This document shows positions 46,730-59,820 of a DNA stretch of 64,000 nt, piece after piece. Position numbers and translations under genes: made by a program. The DNA is taken from positions 119,224,991 to 119,288,990 of the forward strand of contig OX352772.1 of the NCBI GenBank assembly GCA_947095535.1. Direction: 5' to 3'. The notes beneath the pieces are model-generated. The model was not told the origin of the DNA. It made no database searches and was given only the letters and a program-made list of their open reading frames with translations. Source of the DNA: Poecilobothrus nobilitatus (taxonomy: Eukaryota > Arthropoda > Insecta > Diptera > Dolichopodidae). Positions within the stretch are counted from its first letter, which is position 1; the number at the start of each line of letters is the position of its first letter.

Positions 46730-49700
46730 AAAAATAGATTTAAAAGCATAGTTCATAATTAAAAAGTTTAGTTTGTTATGTAATCTTTAATATATTATTA
46801 AAAAAGTATATGAACCTATAAGCATTCATAATTCAAATTAATAATCGTGGTTTTTGTTTATTTGTAACAGATGCAATTAAACGGGTTCGTTTAAGTGCAC
46901 TGGAAGAAGCACCTTTATATTTTTAATTCATTTATTTTAAATACTTAAGTGAGGGAAATCGAGTTAGTTAATCTCAATTATGAGATTTCACTATTGTTTA
47001 ATTAGTATTAGCGCATATGTACGTTTCCGGGAAAATCGCTTTTCATGATTTGCGTATCTCTGTGTATACCTGGTTTATGATTTTATATTTAGGGGAAATC
47101 CACAGAAGAGGTTATTACGAGATTCTGTAAAATTTACCTTTTATTAATGAAGGTAACAAAAATTATTAAAAATATTTGGTAATCGTCTATTATCTAGGTG
47201 TATATTATAAAAATAGATTTAAAAGCAGAGTACATAATTAGAAATGTAATTATGAAATAAAATATTATAGGTAGATAGCAATAGCAAAAAAATCACAAAA
47301 AAAATCTATCGTATCCTTTAACATTGATAAATGGGTACCTGTTTTGTAAATAATGCTATAAGCAATACAGAACCTATAAGCATACAGAATTCAAATTAAT
47401 AAACATGGTTTTTGTTTGTTTGTAACAGATGCAATTAAACGGGTTCGTTTAAGTGCACTGGCAGAAGCACCTTTATATTTTTAATTCTTTTATTTTAAAT
47501 ACTTAAGTGGGGGAAATCGAGTTAGTAAATCTCATTTATGAGATTTCACTATTGTTTAATTAGTATTAGCGTATATGTACGTTTCCGAGAAAAAACGGGT
47601 TTCACGATATGAGTGTCTCTGACTACACCTGGTTTATGATTTTATATTTAGGGGAAAACCACAGAAGAGGTTATTACGAGATTCTGTAAAATTTACCTTT
47701 TATTAATGAAGGTAACAAAAATTATTAAAAATATTTGGTAATTGTTTATTATCTAGGTGTATATTATAAAAATAGATTTAAAAGAAGAGTTCATAATTAG
47801 AAAGTTTTGTTTGTTATGTAATTTTTAATATATTATTAAAAAAATATATGAACTATTAAACTATAAGCATACAGAATTCAAATTAATGAACTTGGTTTTT
47901 GTTTGTTTGTAACAGATGCAATTAAACGGGTTAGTTTAAGTGCACTGGCAGACGCACCTTTATATTTTTAATTCTTTTATTTTAAATACTTAAGTGGGGG
48001 AAATCGAGTTAGTTAACCTCAATTATGAGATTTCACTATTGTTTAATTAGTGTTAGCGCATATATACGTTTCCGCGTTTCACGATTTGCGTATTTCTGGC
48101 TATACCTGGTATCCCATACGGGTATCCCAGAGTTGACACAGTCTACTCTACTGCACTCTTCCTCGTTATGAATGAAGGTAATAAAAATTATTAAAAATAT
48201 TTGGTAATCGTTTATTATCTAGGTGTATATTATAAAAATAGATTTAAAAGCAGAGTTCATAATTATAAAATTTAGTTTGTTATGTAATCTTTAATATATT
48301 ATTAAAAAATATATGAAGTATGAACCTATAAGCATACAGAATTCAAATTAATAAACATGGTTTTGTTTGTTTGTAACAGAAGCAATTAAACGTGATCGTT
48401 TCATTGCACGGGATCGTTTAATTGCACTGGCAAAAAGCACCTTTATATTTTTAGTTCTTTTTTTTTAAATACTTAAGTGGAGGAAATTGAGTTAGTTAAT
48501 CTCAATTATGAGATTTCACTATTGCTTAATTAGTATTAGCGCATATGTACGTTTCCAGAAAAAAACGCGTTTCATGATTTGCGTATCTCTGGCTATACCT
48601 GGTTTATGATTTTATATTTATAGAATATCCACAGAGGAGGTTGTTACGTGATTCTGTAAAATTCACTTTTTATGAATGAAGGTAATAAAAATTATTAAAA
48701 ATATTTGGTAATCGTTTATTATCTAGGTGCATATTATAAAAATAGTTTTACAAGCATAGTTCATAATTAAAAAGTTTAGTTTGTTATGTAATCTTTAATA
48801 TATTATTAAAAAAGTATATGAACCTATAAGCATTCATAATTCAAATTAATAATCGTGGTTTTTGTTTATTTGTAACAGATGCAATTGCACGGGTTCGTTT
48901 AAGTGCACTGGAAGAAGCACCTTTATATTTTTAATTCATTTATTTTAAATACTTAAGTGGGGGAAATCGAGTTAGTTAATCTCAATTATGAGATTTCACT
49001 ATTGTTTAATTAGTATTAGCGCATATGTGCGTTTCCGGGAAAAACGCTTTTCATGATTTGCGTATCTCTGTGTATACCTGTTTTATGATTTTATATTTAG
49101 GGGAAATCCACAGAAGAGGTTATTACGAGATTCTGTAAAATTTACCTTTTATTAATGATGGTAACAAAAATTATTAAAAATATTTGGTAATCGTCTATTA
49201 TCTAGGTGTATATTATAAAAAATAGATTTAAAAGCAGAGTACATAATTAGAAATGTAATTATGAAATAAAATATTATAGGTAGATAGCAATAGCAAAAAA
49301 ATCACAAAAAAAATCTATCGTATCCTTTAACATTGATAAATGGGTACCTGTTATGTAAATAACCTTATAAGCAATACAGAACCTATAAGCATACAGAATT
49401 CAAATTAATAAACATGGTTTTTGTTTGTTTGTAACAGATGCAATTAAACGGGTTCGTTTAAGTGCACTGGCAGAAGCACCTTTATATTTTTAATTCCTTT
49501 ATTTTAAATACTTAAGTGGGGGAAATCGAGTTAGTAAATCTCAATTATGAGATTTCACTATTGCTTAATTAGTATTAGCGCATATGTACGTTTCCGGGAA
49601 AAACGGCGTTTCATGATTTGCGTATCTCTGGCTATAGCTGGTTTATGATTGTACATTTATAGAATATCCGCAGAAGAGGTTGTTACGTGATTCTGTAAAA

Positions 49701-49776
49701 TTTACTTTTTATGAATGTAGGTAATAAAAATTATTAAAAATATTTGGTAATCGTTTATTATCTAGGTGTATATTAT
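46730..49776 (+). repeat. higher-order repeat II, copy 2
   Basis: Same order of monomer types as copy 1, including the rare variants ACGGGTTTCACGATATGAG (about 47596) and the chimeric junction at 48109. It ends where an A monomer switches to a C segment at AAGTTTATCACTATAATTAAG (49777). Confidence 0.88.
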
Positions 49777-52580
49777 AAGTTTATCACTATAATTAAGTGA
49801 CTAAGTTAATGCTGCTGCAGGCGGCGTCGCTGTAGCAGCTGATTCCCTAATATTTGTCCACCTGTTGTATAAACCTGAATCATTATTATCCTGTTGATAA
49901 ACTAAAGTATAATATCTGGTGTTATATCTTTTGCAATGGCAGAAAGCATCTTCATATTTTTAATTCTTTTATTTTAAATACTTAATGCATACAGAATTCA
50001 AATTAATAAACATGGTTTTGTTTGTTTGTAACAGATGCAATTAAACGGGATCGTTTAAGTGCACTGGCAGAAAGCACCTTTATATTTTTAAATAAATTTT
50101 TTTTTATCTACCTAATGTCGCTGCCATTAGTATTGAATGATGGGAGCCAAATGGTCTACGTTCTTGATAAACTATGGTAAGATTGTATAAAAAATGCACT
50201 TATATTAAAATATGAACATTTAGCAATAAAATCTCATGATTACTTTTCTCAATTAAATGTTTTAATTAGGTATTAATATTTTTTAAAAAATATCTAAAGG
50301 TAGGGGTATTTTCAGCCCTCTACTATTTTAAGAATGCGTGAACCACTTGTTTAAAAGTCAAAATTTCAAAGTTTATCCCTATAATTAAGTGACTAAGTTA
50401 ATGCTGTTGCAGGCGGCGTCGCTGTAGCAGCTGATTCCCTAATATTTGACCACCTGTTGTATAAATCTGAATCATTATTATCCTGTTGATAAACTAAAGT
50501 ATAATATCTGGTGTTATATCTATTGCAATGGCAGCAAGCGCATTTATATTTTTAATTCTTTTAGTTTAAATATTTAATGCATACAGAATTCAAATTAATA
50601 AACATGGTTTTGTTTGTTTGTAACAGAAGCAATTAAACGTGATCGTTTCATTGCACGGGATCGTTTAATTGCACTGGCAGAAATCACCTTTATATTTTTA
50701 GTTCTTTTTTTTTAAATACTTAAGTGGAGGAAATTGAGTTAGTTAATCTCAATTATGATATTTCACTATTGCTTAATTAGTATTAGCGCATATGTACGTT
50801 TCCAGAAAAAAACGCGTTTCATGATTTGCGTATCTCTGGCTATACCTGGTTTATGATTTTATATTTATAGAATATCCACAGAGGAGGTTGTTACGTGATT
50901 CTGTAAAATTCACTTTTTATGAATGAAGGTAATAAAAATTATTAAAAATATTTGGTAATCGTTTATTATCTAGGTGCATATTATAAAAATAGATTTAAAA
51001 GCATAGTGCATAATTAAAAAGTTTAGTTTGTTATGTAATCTTTAATATATTATTAAAAAAGTATATGAACCTATAAGCATTCATAATTCAAATTAATAAT
51101 CGTGCTTTTTGTTTATTTGTAACAGATGCAATTGCACGGGTTCGTTTAAGTGCACTGGAAGAAGCACCTTTATATTTTTAATTCATTTATTTTAAATACT
51201 TAAGTGGGGGAAATCGAGTTAGTTAATCTCAATTATGAGATTTCACTATTGTTTAATTAGTATTAGCGCATATGTGCGTTTCCGGGAAAAACGCTTTTCA
51301 TGATTTGCGTATCTCTGTGTATACCTGGTTTATGATTTTATATTTAGGGGAAATCCACAGAAGAGGTTATTACGAGATTCTGTAAAATTTACCTTTTATT
51401 AATGAAGGTAACAAAAATTATTAAAAATATTCGGTAATCGTCTATTATCTAGGTGTATATTATAAAAATAGATTTAAAAGCAGAGTACATAATTAGAAAT
51501 GTAATTATGAAATAAAATATTATAGGTAGATAGCAATAGCAAAAAAATCACAAAAAAAATCTATCGTTTCCTTTAACATTGATAAATGGGTACCTGTTAT
51601 GTAAGTAACCCTATAAGCATTACAGAACCTATAAGCATACAGAATTCAAATTAATAAACATGGTTTTTGTTTGTTTGTAACAGATGCAATTAAACGGGTT
51701 CGTTTAAGTGCACTGGCAGAAGCACCTTTATATTTTTAATTCCTTTATTTTAAATACTTAAGTGGGGGAAATCGAGTTAGTAAATCTCAATTATGAGATT
51801 TCATTATTGCTTAATTAGTATTAGCGCATATGTACGTTTCCGGGAAAAACGCTTTTCATGATTTGCGTATCTCTGTGTATACCTGGTTTATGATTTTATA
51901 TTTAGGGGAAATCCACAGAAGAGGTTATTACGAGATTCTGTAAAATTTACCTTTTATTAATGAAGGTAACAAAAATTATTAAAAATATTTGGTAATCGTC
52001 TATTATCTAGGTGTATATTATAAAAATAGATTTAAAAGCAGAGTACATAATTAGAAATGTAATTATGAAATAAAATATTATAGGTAGATAGCAATAGCAA
52101 AAAAATCACAAAAAAAATCTATCGTATCCTTTAACATTGATGAATGGCTACCTGTTATGTAAATAACCCTATAAGCAATACAGAACCTATAAGCATTCAT
52201 AATTCAAATTAATAATCGTGCTTTTTGTTTGTTTGTAACAGATGCAATTAAACGGGTTCGTTTAAGTGCACTGGCAGAAGCACCTTTATATTTTTAATTC
52301 CTTTATTTTAAATACTTAAGTGGGGGAAATCGAGTTAGTAAATCTCAATTATGAGATTTCACTATTGTTTAATTAGTATTAGCGTATATGTACGTTTCCG
52401 AGAAAAAACGGGTTTCACGATATGAGTGTCTCTGACTATACCTGGTTTATGATTTTATATTTAGGGGAAAACCACAGAAGAGGTTATTACGAAATTCTGT
52501 AAAATTTACCTTTTATTAATGAAGGTAACAAAAATTATTAAAAATATTTGGTAATCGTTTATTATCTAGGTGTATATTAT
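49777..52580 (+). repeat. higher-order repeat III, copy 1 (2804 bp)
   Basis: Starts with a C-block end (hairpin near 49811), then an A fragment, a shortened C block (about 50090-50530, lacking the CATATACAAAAATTTGAAATAG part of full C blocks, hairpin near 50402), then A monomers. Ends at GTGTATATTAT just before the next AAGTTTATCAC. Confidence 0.88.
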
Positions 52581-55384
52581 AAGTTTATCACTATAATTAA
52601 GTGACTAAGTTAATGCTGCTGCAGGCGGCGTCGCTGTAGCAGCTGATTCCCTAATATTTGTCCACCTGTTGTATAAACCTGAATCATTATTATCCTGTTG
52701 ATAAACTAAAGTATAATATCTGGTGTTATATCTTTTGCAATGGCAGAAAGCATCTTTATATTTTTAATTCTTTTATTTTAAATACTTAATGCATACAGAA
52801 TTCAAATTAATAAACATGGTTTTGTTTGTTTGTAACAGATGCAATTAAACGGGATCGTTTAAGTGCACTGGCAGAAAGCACCTTTATATTTTTAAATAAA
52901 TTTTTTTTTATCTACCTAATGTCGCTGCCATTAGTATTGAATGATGGGAGCCAAATGGTCTACGTTCTTGATAAACTATGGTAAGATTGTATAAAAAATG
53001 CACTTATATTAAAATATGAACATTTAGCAATATAATCTCATGATTACTTTTCTCAATTAAATGTTTTAATTAGGTATTAATATTTTTTAAAAAATATCTA
53101 AAGGTAGGGGTATTTTCAGCCCTCTACTATTTTAAGAATGCGTGAACCACTTGTTTAAAAGTCAAAATTTCAAAGTTTATCCCTATAATTAAGTGACTAA
53201 GTTAATGCTGTTGCAGGCGGCGTCGCTGTAGCAGCTGATTCCCTAATATTTGACCACCTGTTGTATAAACCTGAATCATTATTATCCTGTTGATAAACTA
53301 AAGTATAATATCTGGTGTTATATCTATTGCAATGGCAGCAAGCGCATTTATATTTTTAATTCTTTTAGTTTAAATATTTAATGCATACAGAATTCAAATT
53401 AATAAACATGGTTTTGTTTGTTTGTAACAGAAGCAATTAAACGTGATCGTTTCATTGCACGGGATCGTTTAATTGCACTGGCAGAAATCACCTTTATATT
53501 TTTAGTTCTTTTTTTTTAAATACTTAAGTGGAGGAAATTGAGTTAGTTAATCTCAATTATGATATTTCACTATTGCTTAATTAGTATTAGCGCATATGTA
53601 CGTTTCCAGAAAAAAACGCGTTTCATGATTTGCGTATCTCTGGCTATACCTGGTTTATGATTTTATATTTATAGAATATCCACAGAGGAGGTTGTTACGT
53701 GATTCTGTAAAATTCACTTTTTATGAATGAAGGTAATAAAAATTATTAAAAATATTTGGTAATCGTTTATTATCTAGGTGCATATTATAAAAATAGATTT
53801 AAAAGCATAGTTCATAATTAAAAAGTTTAGTTTGTTATGTAATCTTTAATATATTATTAAAAAAGTATATGAACCTATAAGCATTCATAATTCAAATTAA
53901 TAATCGTGCTTTTTGTTTATTTGTAACAGATGCAATTGCACGGGTTCGTTTAAGTGCACTGGAAGAAGCACCTTTATATTTTTAATTCATTTATTTTAAA
54001 TACTTAAGTGGGGGAAATCGAGTTAGTTAATCTCAATTATGAGATTTCACTATTGTTTAATTAGTATTAGCGCATATGTGCGTTTCCGGGAAAAACGCTT
54101 TTCATGATTTGCGTATCTCTGTGTATACCTGGTTTATGATTTTATATTTAGGGGAAATCCACAGAAGAGGTTATTACGAGATTCTGTAAAATTTACCTTT
54201 TATTAATGAAGGTAACAAAAATTATTAAAAATATTTGGTAATCGTCTATTATCTAGGTGTATATTATAAAAATAGATTTAAAAGCAGAGTACATAATTAG
54301 AAATGTAATTATGAAATAAAATATTATAGGTAGATAGCAATAGCAAAAAAATCACAAAAAAAATCTATCGTTTCCTTTAACATTGATAAATGGGTACCTG
54401 TTATGTAAGTAACCCTATAAGCATTACAGAACCTATAAGCATACAGAATTCAAATTAATAAACATGGTTTTTGTTTGTTTGTAACAGATGCAATTAAACG
54501 GGTTCGTTTAAGTGCACTGGCAGAAGCACCTTTATATTTTTAATTCTTTTATTTTAAATACTTAAGTGGGGGAAATCGAGTTAGTAAATCTCAATTATGA
54601 GATTTCACTATTGCTTAATTAGTATTAGCGCATATGTACGTTTCCGGGAAAAACGCTTTTCATGATTTGCGTATCTCTGTGTATACCTGGTTTATGATTT
54701 TATATTTAGGGGAAATCCACAGAAGAGGTTATTACGAGATTCTGTAAAATTTACCTTTTATTAATGAAGGTAACAAAAATTATTAAAAATATTTGGGAAT
54801 CGTCTATTATCTAGGTGTATATTATAAAAATAGATTTAAAAGCAGAGTACATAATTAGAAATGTAATTATGAAATAAAATGTTATAGGTAGATAGCAATA
54901 GCAAAAAAATCACAAAAAAAATCTATCGTATCCTTTAACATTGATGAATGGCTACCTGTTATGTAAATAACCCTATAAGCAATACAGAACCTATAAGCAT
55001 TCATAATTCAAATTAATAATCGTGCTTTTTGTTTGTTTGTAACAGATGCAATTAAACGGGTTCGTTTAAGTGCACTGGCAGAAGCACCTTTATATTTTTA
55101 ATTCCTTTATTTTAAATACATAAGTGGGGGAAATCGAGTTAGTAAATCTCAATTATGAGATTTCACTATTGTTTAATTAGTATTAGCGTATATGTACGTT
55201 TCCGAGAAAAAACGGGTTTCACGAAATGAGTGTCTCTGACTATACCTGGTTTATGATTTTATATTTAGGGGAAAACCACAGAAGAGGTTATTACGAGATT
55301 CTGTAAAATTTACCTTTTATTAATGAAGGTAACAAAAATTATTAAAAATATTTGGTAATTGTTTATTATCTAGGTGTATATTAT
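52581..55384 (+). repeat. higher-order repeat III, copy 2
   Basis: Offset 2804 from copy 1 at many landmarks (TGAATGGCTACCTG at 52141 and 54945). It ends at 55384, where the sequence continues as a plain A monomer rather than another C segment. Confidence 0.88.
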
Positions 55385-56904
55385 AAAAATAGATTTAAAA
55401 GAAGAGTTTATAATTAGAAAGTTTTGTTTGTTATGTAATCTTTAATATATTATTAAAAAAATATATGAACTATTAACCTATAAGCATACAGAATTCAAAT
55501 TAATGAACTTGGTTTTTGTTTGTTTGTAACAGATGCAATTAAACGGGTTAGTTTAAGTGCACTGGCAGAAGCATCTTTACATTTTTAATTCTTTTATTTT
55601 AAATACTTAAGTGGGGGATATTGAGTTAGTTAACCTCAATTATGAGATTTCACTATTGTTTAATTAGTACTAGCGCATATATACGTTTCCGAGAAAAAAA
55701 GCGTTTCACGATTTGCGTATTTCTGGCTATACCTGGTATCCCATACGGGTATCCCAGAGTTGACACAGTCTACTCTACTGCACTCTTCCTCGTTATGAAT
55801 GAAGGTAATAAAAATTATTAAAAATATTTGGTAATAGTTTATTATCTAGGTGTATATTATAAAAATAGATTTAAAAGCAGAGTTCATAATTATAAAATTT
55901 AGTTTGTTATGTAATCTTTAATATATTATTAAAAAATATATGAAGTATGAACCTATAAGCATACAGAATTCAAATTAATAAACATGGTTTTGTTTTTTTG
56001 TAACAGATGCAATTGCACGGGTTCGTTTAAGTGCACTGGAAGAAGCACCTTTATATTTTTAATTCATTTATTTTAAATACTTAAGTGGGGGAAATCGAGT
56101 TAGTTAATCTCAATTATGAGATTTCACTATTGTTTAGTTAGTATTAGCGCATATGTGCGTTTCCGGGAAAAACGCTTTTCATGATTTGCGTATCTCTGTG
56201 TATACCTGTTTTATGATTTTATATTTAGGGGAAATCCACAGAAGAGGTTATTACGAGATTCTGTAAAATTTACCTTTTATTAATGAAGGTAACAAAAATT
56301 ATTAAAAATATTTGGTAATCGTCTATTATCTAGGTGTATATTATAAAAAATAGATTTAAAAGCAGAGTACATAATTAGAAATGTAATTATGAAATAAAAT
56401 ATTATAGGTAGATAGCAATAGCAAAAAAATCACAAAAAAAATCTATCGTATCCTTTAACATTGATAAATGGGTACCTGTTATGTAAATAACCCTATAAGC
56501 AATACAGAACCTATAAGCATACAGAATTCAAATTAATAAACGTGGTTTTTGTTTGTTTGTAACAGATGCAATTAAACGGGTTCGTTTAAGTGCACTGGCA
56601 GAAGCACCTTTATATTTTTAATTCCTTTATTTTAAATACTTAAGTGGGGGAAATCGAGTTAGTAAATCTCAATTATGAGATTTCACTATTGCTTAATTAG
56701 TATTAGCGCATATGTACGTTTCCGGGAAAAACGGCGTTTCATGATTTGCGTATCTCTGGCTATAGCTGGTTTATGATTGTACATTTATAGAATATCCGCA
56801 GAAGAGGTTGTTACGTGATTCTGTAAAATTTACTTTTTATGAATGTAGGTAATAAAAATTATTAAAAATATTTGGTAATCGTTTATTATCTAGGTGTATA
56901 TTAT
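55385..56904 (+). repeat. A monomers with chimeric junction between unit III copies
   Basis: About three A monomers, including the GGTATCCCATACGGG junction at 55735 and a monomer with TTGCACGGGTTCG. The order resembles unit II. Confidence 0.85.
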
Positions 56905-59820
56905 AAGTTTATCACTATAATTAAGTGACTAAGTTAATGCTGCTGCAGGCGGCGTCGCTGTAGCAGCTGATTCCCTAATATTTGTCCACCTGTTGTATAA
57001 ACCTGAATCATTATTATCCTGTTGATAAACTAAAGTATAATATCTGGTGTTATATCTTTTGCAATGGCAGAAAGCATCTTTATATTTTTAATTCTTTTAT
57101 TTTAAATACTTAATGCATACAGAATTCAAATTAATAAACATGGTTTTGTTTGTTTGTAACAGATGCAATTAAACGGGATCGTTTAAGTGCACTGGCAGAA
57201 AGCACCTTTATATTTTTAAATAAATTTTTTTTTATCTACCTAATGTCGCTGCCATTAGTATTGAATGATGGGAGCCAAATGGTCTACGTTCTTGATAAAC
57301 TATGGTAAGATTGTATAAAAAATGCACTTATATTAAAATATGAACATTTAGCAATAAAATCTCATGATTACTTTTCTCAATTAAATGTTTTAATTAGGTA
57401 TTAATATTTTTTAAAAAATATCTAAAGGTAGGGGTATTTTCAGCCCTCTACTATTTTAAGAATGCGTGAACCACTTGTTTAAAAGTCAAAATTTCAAAGT
57501 TTATCCCTATAATTAAGTGACTAAGTTAATGCTGTTGCAGGCGGCGTCGCTGTAGCAGCTGATTCCCTAATATTTGACCACCTGTTGTATAAACCTGAAT
57601 CATTATTATCCTGTTGATAAACTAAAGTATAATATCTGGTGTTATATCTATTGCAATGGCAGCAAGCGCATTTATATTTTTAATTCTTTTAGTTTAAATA
57701 TTTAATGCATACAGAATTCAAATTAATAAACATGGTTTTGTTTGTTTGTAACAGAAGCAATTAAACGTGATCGTTTCATTGCACGGGATCGTTTAATTGC
57801 ACTGGCAGAAATCACCTTTATATTTTTAGTTCTTTTTTTTTAAATACTTAAGTGGAGGAAATTGAGTTAGTTAATCTCAATTATGATATTTCACTATTGC
57901 TTAATTAGTATTAGCGCATATGTACGTTTCCAGAAAAAAACGCGTTTCATGATTTGCGTATCTCTGGCTATACCTGGTTTATGATTTTATATTTATAGAA
58001 TATCCACAGAGGAGGTTGTTACGTGATTCTGTAAAATTCACTTTTTATGAATGAAGGTAATAAAAATTATTAAAAATATTTGGTAATCGTTTATTATCTA
58101 GGTGCATATTATAAAAATAGATTTAAAAGCATAGTTCATAATTAAAAAGTTTAGTTTGTTATGTAATCTTTAATATATTATTAAAAAAGTATATAAACCT
58201 ATAAGCATTCATAATTCAAATTAATAATCGTGCTTTTTGTTTATTTGTAACAGATGCAATTAAACGGGTTCGTTTAAGTGCACTGGAAGAAGCACCTTTA
58301 TATTTTTAATTCATTTATTTTAAATACTTAAGTGGGGGAAATCGAGTTAGTTAATCTCAATTATGAGATTTCACTATTGTTTAATTAGTATTAGCGCATA
58401 TGTACGTTTCCGGGAAAAACGCTTTTCATGATTTGCGTATCTCTGTGTATACCTGGTTTATGATTTTATATTTAGGGGAAATCCACAGAAGAGGTTATTA
58501 CGAGATTCTGTAAAATTTACCTTTTATTAATGAAGGTAACAAAAATTATTAAAAATATTTGGTAATCGTCTATTATCTAGGTGTATATTATAAAAATAGA
58601 TTTAAAAGCAGAGTACATAATTAGAAATGTAATTATGAAATAAAATATTATAGGTAGATAGCAATAGCAAAAAAATCACAAAAAAAATCTATCGTTTCCT
58701 TTAACATTGATAAATGGGTACCTGTTATGTAAGTAACCCTATAAGCATTACAGAACCTATAAGCATACAGAATTCAAATTAATAAACATGGTTTTTGTTT
58801 GTTTGTAACAGATGCAATTAAACGGGTTCGTTTAAGTGCACTGGCAGAAGCACCTTTATATTTTTAATTCCTTTATTTTAAATACTTAAGTGGGGGAAAT
58901 CGAGTTAGTAAATCTCAATTATGAGATTTCACTATTGCTTAATTAGTATTAGCGTATATGTACGTTTCCGAGAAAAAACGGGTTTCACGATATGAGTGTC
59001 TCTGACTATACCTGGTTTATGATTTTATATTTAGGGGAAAACCACAGAAGAGGTTATTACGAGATTCTGTAAAATTTACCTTTTATTAATGAAGGTAACA
59101 AAAATTATTAAAAATATTTGGTAATTGTTTATTATCTAGGTGTATATTATAAAAATAGATTTAAAAGAAGAGTTTATAATTAGAAAGTTTTGTTTGTTAT
59201 GTAATCTTTAATATATTATTAAAAAAATATATGAACTATTAACCTATAAGCATACAGAATTCAAATTAATGAACTTGGTTTTTGTTTGTTTGTAACAGAT
59301 GCAATTAAACGGGTTAGTTTAAGTGCACTGGCAGAAGCACCTTTACATTTTTAATTCTTTTATTTTAAATACTTAAGTGGGGGATATTGAGTTAGTTAAC
59401 CTCAATTATGAGATTTCACTATTGTTTAATTAGTACTAGCGCATATATACGTTTCCGAGAAAAAAAGCGTTTCACGATTTGCGTATTTCTGGCTATACCT
59501 GGTATCCCATACGGGTATCCCAGAGTTGACACAGTCTACTCTACTGCACTCTTCCTCGTTATGAATGAAGGTAATAAAAATTATTAAAAATATTTGGTAA
59601 TCGTTTATTATCTAGGTGTATATTATAAAAATAGATTTAAAAGCAGAGTTCATAATTATAAAATTTAGTTTGTTATGTAATCTTTAATATATTATTAAAA
59701 AATATATGAAGTATGAACCTATAAGCATACAGAATTCAAATTAATAAACATGGTTTTGTTATTTTGTAACAGATGCAATTGCACGGGATCGTTTACTTGC
59801 ACTGGCAGAAGCACCTTTAT
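56905..59820 (+). repeat. higher-order repeat III, copy 3, with one monomer lost
   Basis: Matches copy 2 at an offset of about 4324 up to about 58950. The offset then becomes about 3765 (58950 onward against 55186 onward), so a length of about 560 bp, one A monomer, is missing. That is a footprint of unequal exchange. It contains the chimeric junction at 59501. Confidence 0.85.
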
